This document shows positions 52,701 through 62,214 of a DNA stretch of 64,000 nucleotides, piece by piece (the first letter of the stretch is position 1; each line of letters starts with the position of its first letter). Position numbers and translations under genes: made by a program. The notes under the pieces were generated by a model that did no database searches, was not told the DNA's origin, and was given only the letters and a program-made list of their open reading frames with translations. This DNA comes from Ga0077536 sp035325705 (lineage in GTDB: Bacteria > Pseudomonadota > Gammaproteobacteria > Ga0077536), in the NCBI GenBank assembly GCA_035325705.1, contig DAOKZI010000001.1, forward strand, positions 558,001 to 622,000, in the 5' to 3' direction.

Positions 52701-55700
52701 CCGGCGATAGCTGCACCGTCAGCGTCGACGTGACGACGACGGTCGTCGGCACGATCCAGAACACGATCCCGGCCAACGCCGTGACGACGACGCAGGGCGT
52801 CACCAATACGCTAGCGACGGTCAGCAGCCTCGCCACGCTCGCGCGGCTCGGTGCGCAGAAGAGCTTCATCCCGCCGACGATCGCGCCGGGCCAGCGCTCG
52901 CGTCTGCGGCTGCGCTTCATCAATCCGCTGGCGACGCCGGTGACGGCGCTGAGCGTCACCGACAACCTGCCGGCGGGCCTCGTCGTGCCGCCGGGCGCGA
53001 ACCCGAGCACGACCTGCGCCGGCGGCGCGATCACCGCGCCGACGACGAGCTCGGTGCGCTTCAGCGGCGGCAGCCTGCCGCCGGCGCCGAGCGGCGGCAC
53101 GGTGAGCTGCGAGGCCGAGATCGACGTCTTCGCCGCCGCCGCCGGCACCTACGAGAACGTGATTGCGGCGGGCACCATCACCGCGCTCGCCGGCGGCGTG
53201 CCGATCACCAACGATCCGCCCGACGTCACCGCGACGCTCGAAGTGCGTTCGGCCGCCGGCATCGCGAAGACGCTGGTGCCCGCGGTCGTCGCGCCGGGCG
53301 CACCGTCGACGCTGACGATCACGCTCAGCAACCCGAACAGCGTGCCGCTGACCATGGCGAGCCTCACCGACGAGCTGCCGGCCGGCCTCGCGGTGGCGTT
53401 GACGCCGAACGCCTCGACGAGCTGCGCCGGCGGCACGGTCGTCGCGCCGGCCTCGGCGACGCGCGTGTCCGTCGCCGGCGGCACGATCCCGGCCGGCGGC
53501 GCCTGCCAGGTGCTGGTCGACACCGTCGGCAACACGCCGGGCCGCTACGTCAACACGATCCCCGCCTCCGCGCTGCGGACCGCGGAGGGCGTGACGAACG
53601 ACGAACCGGCGAGCGACGACGTGACGGTGTCCGCGCCGCCGACGATCGCGAAGACCTTCACGCCGCCGTCGATCAACGCCGGCGGCCGCTCGCGCCTGCG
53701 CCTCGAGCTCGGCAACGACAACGCGACGGCGCTGACGCTCAGCGCCAACCTCGACGACACGCTGCCCGTCGCGCCCGGCAACGTCGTCGTCGCCGCGCCG
53801 CCCGCGCTGGGCGGCACCTGCACGCTGGGCAGCGTCACCGCGACCGCGGGCAGCGGCTTCGTGCGCTATGCGAGCGGCGCGCAGATCCCCGCCGGCGGTT
53901 GCTCGATCGAGGTCGACGTCACCGCCAACGTCAACGGCACGCACGCGAACTTCATCGCCGCCAATGCGCTGCAGACCGACGGCGGCAGCAACCCGCTGCC
54001 GGCGACCGCGAACCTCGTCGTCAGCCCGCTCGGCTTCATCGCCGGCAGCGTGTTCAAGGACAACGACCTCACCCCGAACGGCGTTTTCGACAGCGCCACC
54101 GACGAGCCGATCGCAGGCCACACGATCACATTGACGGGCACCGACTCCGCGCCCGACGGCGTCGCGGGCGGCGGCGACGACGTCGCCGTGTCGCGCAGCA
54201 CCGTGACGGATGCGCTCGGCAACTACGCGTTCACGGAGCTCAACGCCGGCAGCTACACCGTCAGCGAGCCCGCGCAGCCGGCCGGCACGCAGAACGGGAT
54301 CACGACCGCCGGCCCCGTCAACGGTCCCGCCGGCGGCAGCGCGGGCAGCGCGAGCGCGATCGGCAGCACGCCGAGCGAGATCGCGAACATCGTGTTGAAC
54401 CGCGACGGCAGCGGTCTGGTCAGCAGCTCGCCCGACAACGACTTCGCGGAGGTCGCGAGCTCGAGCATCGCCGGCACGGTGTTCCTCGATCAGAACAACA
54501 ACGGCGTGCGCAACGGTGCCGACAGCGTGATCGCGAACGTGACGATCGAACTGCTCGACAATGCCGGCACCGTCATCGCGACGACCGTCACCGACGCGAG
54601 CGGCAACTATCGCTTCGACAATCTCGCGCCGGGCACCTACTCGGTGCGCGAGCCGACCCAGCCGCCGCAGACTTCGAACGGTCTGAGCATCGCCGGCGCG
54701 GTGCCGAACGGCGGCACGCCGGGCACGCCCAGCGCCGTCGCGGTGACGCCGAGCCGGATCAGCAACATCGTGCTGCCGCCGAACACGGCGTCGACCGGCA
54801 ACAACTTCGCCGAGATCCCGAACGGCCGCGTGATCTCCGGCCGCGTGTTCCTCGATCTCGACGACGACGGTGCGCTGAACGGCCCCGATCACGGGATCAC
54901 GGGCCAGACCGTTACGCTGTCCGGCACCGACGTCAACGGCAATCCCGTGACGGCGACGACGACGACCGGCGCCGACGGCAGCTATGCGTTCACCGGCCTG
55001 CCGCCCGGCACCTACACCGTGACGCAGCCCGCGCAGCCCGCGGGCACCCACAACGGCCAGACCTTGCCCGGCTCGATCGGCGGCGCCGGCACGGCCGTCG
55101 GCGTCACGCCCAGCGCGATCGGCGCGATCGATCTGAGCGGCGCGAACACGGTATCGGCGAACAACGACTTCGCCGAGACGCTCGGCAATGCCGTCGATCT
55201 GACGATCGCCAAGAGCAACACGCCGACGCAGTTCGCGTCGAACAGCAATCTCGGCAACTACGCGCTGATCGTCAGCAACATCGGATCCCTGCCGAGCAGC
55301 GGCGCGATCACCGTCGTCGATACGCTGCCGATCGGGATCACTGCGGTGTCCGCGCCGACCGATTCGCCGTGGAGCTGCAGCCTCAGTGGCGATCGCCGCA
55401 CCGTGACCTGCACGACCGGCGCCGCGGCGGCCGCGCACGGCGGCGCGCTCGCGCCGATCAATCTGCGCGTCGCGATCGCGGCCGGGCTCGAGGGTCTGTC
55501 GCTGATCAACGTCGCGACGGTCAGCGGCGGCGGCGAGGCGGCCGGCCTCGACGCGAACAACACGGCGAACAATCCCGTGCAGCTCCAGGCGGGCGCGACG
55601 ATCGCGGGCAAGGTTTGGCACAACACGATCGCGCGCGACACGACGCGCCAGCCCGGTGAGCCCGGTCTCGAAGGCTGGATCGTCGAAGCGCTGCGCGGCG

Positions 55701-57233
55701 GTGTCGTCGTCGCCACGGCGACGACGGACGCGAACGGCCACTACACCTTGACGGGCCTGCCGCCGACGACCAACCCGGGCGAGGTCTACGAGCTCGTGTT
55801 CCGTCACCCGGTCAGCCGCGTGCAGTACGGCAGCCCGGTGTCGAACGAGCCCGGCGTCGATCTGAGCCGGCACACGATCGCGAACCTGACGCTGAACCCG
55901 GGTCAGAACATCGTCGAGCAGAACCTGCCGCTCGATCCGAGCGGCGTGGTCTACGACTCGGTGACGCGGCTGCCGGTCAGCGGCGCGAGCGTGACTTTCG
56001 TCGGCCCGCCGGGCTTCGATCCGGCGGCGCATCTGCTCGGCGGCAACGCGAACGTGACGCAGGTGACGGACGGGCGGCTACCTGCCGACACCGTCGGGCA
56101 GCCTGCCGCCGCAGCCGGGCGCGCAGACCGTCGGCCCGCTGCCGAACCCGTTCCTCGTCTCGCCCTCGGGCGCGCCGCCGCCGGTCGGATCGCCCGCGGT
56201 GTACTTCTTCTCCTTCGTGCTGTCGGGCGCGTCGGCGGACGTGTTGAACAACCACATCCCGCTCGATCCGATCCTGTCCGGCGCGCTGGTGATCTCGAAG
56301 ACGACACCGCTCGTCAACGTCACGCGCGGCGATCTCGTGCCCTACACGATCACGGCGCGCAACACGCTGTCCTCGCCGCTGACTAACATCGACCTGCGCG
56401 ATCGGATCCCGCCGGGCTTCAAGTACCGTCTGGGCTCCAGCTCGGTCAACGGCGTGCCGCTGGAGCCGCTGGTCGAGGGCCGGCTGCTGAACTGGCGCGA
56501 CCAGAGCTACGCGGCCGGCGAGACCAAGATCTACAAGCTGCTGCTCGTCGTCGGTGTCGGCGTCGGCGAAGGCGAGTACGTCAACCAGGCCTTCGGCATC
56601 AACACGCTCGCGAACTCGCAGATCTCCAATCTCGCGACGGCGACGGTGCGCGTGGTGCCCGATCCGACCTTCGACTGCTCGGATCTGATCGGCAAGGTCT
56701 TCGACGATCTCAACGTCAACGGCTACCAGGACGAGGGTGAGCCCGGCATCGCGAACGTGCGCCTCGCGACGGTCAACGGCCTGCTCGTCACCACCGACGA
56801 CCAGGGCCGCTTCCACGTCGCCTGCGCCGCGATCCCGCAGTCCGATCGCGGCTCGAACTTCGTGATGAAGCTCGACACGCGCACCCTGCCGAGCGGCTAT
56901 CGCGTGACGACCGAGAATCCGCGCGACGTGCGGCTGACGCGCGGCAAGATGACGAAGCTGAATTTCGGCGCGGCGCTGCATCGCGTCGTGCGCATCGAAG
57001 TAACGGCCGCGGCCTTCGGCGACGACGGCAAGACGCTGGCGCCGGAGTGGAGCGCGCAGCTCGATACGCTGCTCGATCGGATCGAGGACAGGCCGAGCCT
57101 CATCCGCATCGCGCATCGCGCGGCGGACGCCGCGCAGGCCGCGCGGCTCGCCGAAGACATCCGCCGGCGCTGGGAGGCGCACGGCGGCTATCCGCTCAGC
57201 GTGGAGCTCGAAGTGTGGGGGGCGCTGCCATGA
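49781..57233 (+). CDS. giant DUF11/SdrD-type surface protein, one frameshift
   Basis: About 2480 residues in the repaired frame. The order is a signal peptide (SLAVLLVLVRIPDAAAA); roughly a dozen DUF11-like Ig repeats up to ~1400, each opening like TVAKTVSPATIAPGNLVTYT and closing with a DLPAG segment; and SdrD-B-like domains near 1420, 1564, 1685 and 1937 (for example GTVFLDQNNNGVRNGAD). More DUF11 and SdrD-like domains follow, and an OmpA-like end (GDDGKTLAPEWSAQLDTLLD). At ~56071-56074 one extra G shifts the frame; deleting it joins VTQVTDG to GYLPTPSGSLPPQPG. The start is a TTG. A surface adhesin or matrix role is inferred. It overlaps the next gene by ATGA. Confidence 0.85.
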
Positions 57234-60200
57234 AGCGCTGCACGCTGAAGGCGCTCTGCGCTGCGCTGAGCCTCGCGCTCGTCGGTGTCGCGGCCGCGAA
57301 CTCGCAGATCCGCGGCAAGCGTCTCGACAACGCCTCGACCTATCTGCACGGGCGCGCGCCGAACACCGAAGATCGCGCCGCGCCCGACGGCGCCGCGCCG
57401 CCGTTCCGGATCAGCATCGACGGCCTGCCCGTCGACGGGCCGGTGACGGGCGAGCATTTCGACAGCCTGCCGGACGCGCAGCGCAGGAGCGACGTCGCGC
57501 TCGGCCAGGCCGACATCCGCATCAAGTTCGATCCGCTGCAGGTGAAGCCGGCGCTGAACGCGTGGGCGTGGCCGGCGACGGCCGTGCGCGGCCAGCCGGT
57601 CGAATTCCTCGCCTATACCAACTACGCGTGGTTCGTGGCGAAGGCCGAGATCCGTCTGTTCGAGCGCGACGAGGGTCGCGCGCAGGCGCCGCTCGCGGTG
57701 CTGCCGCTAGACGTGCGCGCGGGCGGCGTGCAGTGGACCGTACCAGGCGATGCGCCCGACGAGCTGCGCTTCGTGCTGCGCGTCTACGACGCGCAGGGCC
57801 GCTACGACGAAACGGTGGTGAAGCCGCTGACGCTGGTCGATCGTGCGCGGCCCGCGCCGGACGCGGACGATCCCGCGCGCGAACGCCTGGTCGGCTGGGG
57901 CGAGAATTCGCTCGCGGTGTCGAACATCGCCGTGCGCGGCGGCACCGTCACCGTCGACGGCGAGCACGTGCCGGCCGGCGCGCCCGTCACCGCGCTGGAT
58001 CTGCCGGTGCCGGTCGATCGCAACGGCCGCTTCGCGCTGCGCCAGATCCTGCCGCCGGGACCGCACGAAGTCGCCGTCGCGGTCGGCCGCGAGGACGGCT
58101 CGGTCGCGCGCTACTCGCGCGATCTGTCGATCGCCGACGACTCCTGGTTCTACGTCGCGATGGCCGATCTGACGCTCGGCAACAACAGCACGACCGGGCC
58201 GATCGAGATCGTGACCTCGGATCTCGATCAGTACGACGGCTCGAGCTTCGCCTACGGCCGCACGGCCTTCTACGTGAAGGGCAAGATCAAGGGCAAGTAT
58301 CTGCTGACCGCGAGCGCGGACACGCGCGAGCAGCCGCTCGAGCATCTGTTCAGCAACTTCAGCGACAAGATCCGCGCTATCTCCTGCGCCGCATCGATCC
58401 CGATCGCTACTACCCCGTCTACGGCGACGACAGCACGACCGTCGACGACGCGCCGACGCAGGGCAAGTTCTACATCCGCCTCGATCGCGGCGACTCGCAC
58501 GTGATGTGGGGCAACTTCCGCACGCAGTGGGGCGGCAGCGAGCTGCTGCAGTACGCGCGCTCGCTGTACGGCGCGAATGCGCTCTATCGCAGCGAGAAGA
58601 CCACATCCTTCGGCGAGCGCAGCGTCGAGCTCAACGCCTTCGGCGCCGAGCCCGGCACCGCGCAGTCGCGCGAGGACTTCCGCGGCACCGGCGGCTCGCT
58701 GTACTACCTGCGCCACCGCGACATCACGCAGGGCTCGGAGCGCGTGTGGATCGAGGAGCGCGATCGCGACTCCGGTCTCGTGCTGCAGCGGCGCGAGCTG
58801 CTGCCGGCGCAGGACTACGACATGAACTACCTGCAGGGCCGCGTGATGCTGCAGCGGCCGCTGCCCTCGACCGCCGACGGCAACACGCTGGTGCAGACCA
58901 GCGCGCTGAACGGCAATCCGCTGTTCCTCGTCGTCAACTACGAGTACGTGCCGGGCCTGACCGCGCTCGACGACCTCGCCTACGGCGTGCACACGCACGA
59001 CTGGGTCAACGACCACCTCGGCGTCGGCTTCGCGGGCTACCGGCAGGAGCTCGGCGACGAGAAGCAGCTCCTCGGCAGTGTGGACGTCACCTTGCGCTAC
59101 AAGCCCGGCACCTACGTGCGGGCCGAGCTCGCGAAATCGAACGGCGCGGGCGAGGACGAGCTCAGCTCGCTGAACGGCGGCTTCGACTTCGCCGCGCAGC
59201 GCTCCAGCGGCCGCAACGCCGACGCGCAGCGCATCGACGCGCTGGTCGACTTCAGCGAGATCTGGGACGCGCAGCGCGGCCAGGCCGCGTTCTACTGGCA
59301 GAACCGCGATCGCGGCTATTCGGCGCCGGGCATGATCACGCAGAACGAGGCGATCGAGCAGCTCGGCGGGCGGCTCACCGTGCCCGTCGCCGCGCGCCTG
59401 GACGTCGACGTCAAGGGCGATCGCTGGGACGCCGAGACCCAGGACCGCACCGCCGTCGAGGCCGATCTGAGCTACGACCTCTCGGTGCGCTGGGCGGCGA
59501 GTGTCGGCCTGCGCAACGATGATCGCAATACGCGCATCCCGAACGCGAGCGAGATCCTGTCCGAGGACGGCGGCCGGCTCGACGGCGTGCTGCGCCTCGA
59601 CTACCTGCCGCACCGGCGCGACTACTCGCCCTACGATCCGCTGCTCGAAGCGCACAAGGGCGAATGGAACGCCTACGGCTTTGCGCAGGCGACGATCCAC
59701 CGCGACGGCAACCGCCGCGACAACGATCGCGTCGGTCTCGGCATGGGCTGGCAGTACAACGATCGCCTGCACCTGCTGTCCGAGGTCTCGGGCGGCGACG
59801 GCGGCGTCGGCGGCAAGTTCGGCGGCGACTACCGCATCGACGATCGCAGCAACGCTTATCTCACCTACACGATGGAGACCGAGCGCGAGGACGTGAACTA
59901 CCGCGGCCGCCAGGGCGTGATGACGACGGGCTCGCGCTACCGCGTGACGGACGAAATGGCGGTGTTCGGCGAGACGCGCGCGACCGGCGGCGCCGGGCCG
60001 CAGAGCCTGATCCACGCCTACGGCCTCGACTACGCGCCGAACGATCGCTGGAGCTACGGCGTGAAGGCCGAGGTCGGCACGGTGTCCGATCCGTACAGCG
60101 GCGATCTCGAGCGCCACGCGGTCGGCACCAATGTCGCCTACTACCACGACGACACCAAGCTCGCCTCGGCGCTCGAGTACCGCGACGAATCCGGCAATCT

Positions 60201-60852
60201 GCTCGGCGATCGCCAGACCTGGCTGATGCGCAACACCTTCGGCCGCCGGATGAACGCGAGCTGGCGCCTGCTCGGCAAGCTAAACTTCTCGCTGTCGGAT
60301 TCCGACGGCGGCGAGTTCTTCGACGCCGACTACGCCGAAGCGGTGACGGGCATGGCCTGGCGCCCGGTAAGCAACGACCGGCTCAACGCGCTGTTCAAGT
60401 ACACCTGGTTCTACGAGCTGCCCTCGCCGGGCCAGCTCGCACCGGGCTCGGATCTCATCGCCGATTTCGCGCAGGCGAGCCACGTCCTGTCCGTCGACAC
60501 GATCTACGATCTCGTGCCCTGGCTGTCGGTCGGTGCGAAGTACGGCCTGCGCATCGGCCGGCTCAAGGACACGCGCCTCGACGGCCGCTGGTTCGACAGC
60601 CGCGCCCAGCTCGTGGTGCTGCGCGCCGACTTCCACCTCGTCAAGGAGTGGGACGCCGTCGTCGAGGGCCGCACGCTCAGCGCGAGCGAAGCGGACGATC
60701 GCCGCACCGGCGCGCTCGTCGGCCTCTATCGCCACGTCGGCGAGCGCTTCAAGGTCGGCGTCGGCTACAACTTCACCGACTACTCCGACGATCTCACCGA
60801 CGTCTCCTACGAGAACCGCGGCTGGTTCTTCAACATCATCGGCGAGATGTAG
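57230..60852 (+). CDS. beta-barrel outer-membrane protein coupled to the surface protein, one frameshift
   Basis: About 1207 residues in the repaired frame. A signal peptide (LKALCAALSLALVGVAAA) leads to periplasmic Ig-like parts (~100-330). A long barrel follows, with DRYYPVYGDDSTTVDD, RLDRGDSHVMWGNFRTQWGG, many alternating strands and a terminal strand ENRGWFFNIIGEM. Near 58369 one base is missing: SDKIRAISCAA should read SDKDPRYLLRRIDPDRYYP. The ATG overlaps the surface-protein stop. Such pairs probably display or export the giant partner. The lesion, like the one upstream, may be a sequencing slip or real. Confidence 0.85.
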
Positions 60853-60879
60853 GCAACTCAGTCTCCGGTTGTAGCCCGG
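60821..60879. repeat. direct repeat, left copy (end of the barrel gene)
   Basis: 59 bases beginning GCTGGTTCTTCAACATCATC cover the last codons of the barrel gene and the bases after it. They recur at 61802-61860 with 3 mismatches, 981 bases further on. Confidence 0.85.
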
Positions 60880-61050
60880 ATGAGCGCAGCGAATCCGGGG
60901 TTCGGCATGCGAGCGCCCGGAATCTTGCCACGCGGCGCACGAGGCACGCTCGAACGAAGCTGCGATGGCAGGTGTCCGATCCCGGATTCGCTGCGCTCAT
61001 CTGATGGGCTACGAAGAGCGCGCCGCGCAGCGGCGCGGAATCCGGGATTG
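60870..61050. repeat. REP-like cluster
   Basis: GTAGCCCGGATGAGCGCAGC faces CTGCGCTCATCTGATGGGCT, followed by a short extra arm (GAATCCGGGATTG region). It fills the 246-base gap between the barrel gene and vapC (60853-61098). Confidence 0.75.
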
Positions 61051-61098
61051 AACCTGTCACACGCGGCATCGTTTCGGGCTGCTGATCCCGCGGCTTCG

Positions 61099-61503
61099 TC
61101 ATGGACGAAACGGATTCTCGATCGTGAGCGCGCCGAATCGCCGGCCGTGCTGCAAATCTTCGCTGAACAGGACTTCGCAAGCCGCATCCTGCGCGGCGGA
61201 CACGATGAGCCCGCCGTAGAACGACAGTGTGTGGTCGCGAGCGATTTCGACAGCGTGGCGATAGATTGCGAGCGTCAGCGGCAGTGCCGGACCAAGCAGC
61301 TCGTCGATGACGGCAAGTGCCGATTCAATTCGATCCCATTGCCACTGAAGCTTACGCCGCGTGACGTTGGTGAACTCGTTGAGAACCTGGACGCCGACGA
61401 CACCGCCTTCAGCGAGCAGCTCTTCGGCACGGATACTTCGTGGATCATCGGCCGCGAAAGCGTAGAGCAGCACATTGGTATCGAAGAACCGCTCAGCGCT
61501 CAT
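61099..61503 (-). CDS. vapC: VapC-family PIN-domain toxin
   Basis: The 134-residue PIN-domain ribonuclease has FFDTNVLLYAFAADD (D8) as its first acidic residue, a conserved NEFTNVTRRKLQ helix and the late FYGGLIVSAAQDAACEVLFS and SEDLQHGRRFG, giving the metal site. These toxins cut specific RNAs. The ATG at 61503 overlaps the antitoxin gene by 11 bases. Length is normal, so it should be active. The module lies between two 59-bp direct repeats. Confidence 0.9.
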   Translation of the reverse strand: MSAERFFDTNVLLYAFAADDPRSIRAEELLAEGGVVGVQVLNEFTNVTRRKLQWQWDRIESALAVIDELLGPALPLTLAIYRHAVEIARDHTLSFYGGLIVSAAQDAACEVLFSEDLQHGRRFGALTIENPFRP

Positions 61504-61723
61504 TCGCCTCGTCCCGATCGAAGCGGAAGCCCTTGGGCAGCGGTTGGCGGAGCGCGCGCAGCCGAGCCAGTGCATGCTCGCGGCTGTTGTCGCGTTCGAC
61601 CCGAAATTCGCGATCGCCCGTCACGACGATCTCTATTTCATCGCCGGCCTTCAGATGCAGCGCCTTCACGACCGCTTCCGGCAACCTGACCGCAAGGCTG
61701 TTTCCCCATTTCGCGACGCGCAT
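61493..61723 (-). CDS. vapB: AbrB-type VapB antitoxin
   Basis: The 76-residue antitoxin has the swapped-hairpin AbrB/MazE DNA-binding domain at its N-terminus (MRVAKWGNSLAVRLPEAVVK, LKAGDEIEIVV). The C-terminal toxin-binding tail is LRALRQPLPKGFRFDRDE. AAGGAG precedes its ATG. It lies upstream of vapC and overlaps it, the usual order, and probably represses the pair's promoter at ~61730-61780 (TATACGCAGAATAAGTATAT lies there). Confidence 0.9.
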   Translation of the reverse strand: MRVAKWGNSLAVRLPEAVVKALHLKAGDEIEIVVTGDREFRVERDNSREHALARLRALRQPLPKGFRFDRDEANER

Positions 61724-61801
61724 GATTTGCTCCTTGATGATATACGCAGAATAAGTATATCTTCACTCGGCATCCCGACGCACGACATGCTCTCGAAGGT
61801 T

Positions 61802-61860
61802 GCTGGTTCTTCAACATCATCGGCGAGATGTAGACAACTCAGCTTCCGGTTGTAGCCCGG
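61802..61860. repeat. direct repeat, right copy
   Basis: A second, non-coding copy of the last codons and stop of the barrel gene (56 of 59 bases identical to 60821-60879), just beyond the vapB promoter region. Confidence 0.85.
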
Positions 61861-62214
61861 GTGCAGCGTAGCGGAACCCGGGATCGGGCATGCCGGATAC
61901 GCGGCAGCCTTCTTCTCGGATGCATGAGCGGACGGCGGGCGCGGATCCCGGGTTACGCGCTGCGTGCTCCACCCGGGCGACGAGATCTGGCGAGGCGCCG
62001 AACCCGGATTCCGCTGCGCTCCTTCCGGGCTACGAAGATCGTTCTCTTGTAGCCCGGAAGGAGCGCAGCGCAGCGGCGCGGAATCCGGGAGCTGAGCTCA
62101 CCACGCCTCTTTCATGATCGCGGGTGACGCGGGCGTCATGACCGTTGGGCTGACGAAGGAAGCCCAACGTCCGGCCTCACGACGAAGACCTTGGGCTTCC
62201 TTTATCGACCCTAC
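61851..62214. repeat. array of REP-like and GTTGGGC-family repeats
   Basis: At 61851-61984 is a long REP doublet in inverse order to those at 20576 and 30402. Short arms lie at 62001-62038 and 62048-62090. Copies of the GTTGGGC family lie at 62143-62168 and, degenerate, 62191-62214. The last copy supplies the TAG stop of the amidase gene. The gap 61724-62210 holds no gene. Confidence 0.75.

Noticed and set aside
52811..56032. 1073-codon open frame on the minus strand
   Set aside because: It is antisense to the giant surface protein. Its product is Arg/Asp/Ala-rich with no motifs; GC-rich third positions and repeated domains keep such frames open.
56199..57233. Separate gene for the last part of the surface protein
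   Set aside because: Residues before its first ATG continue the same domains, and a one-base correction joins it to the upstream frame without a gap.
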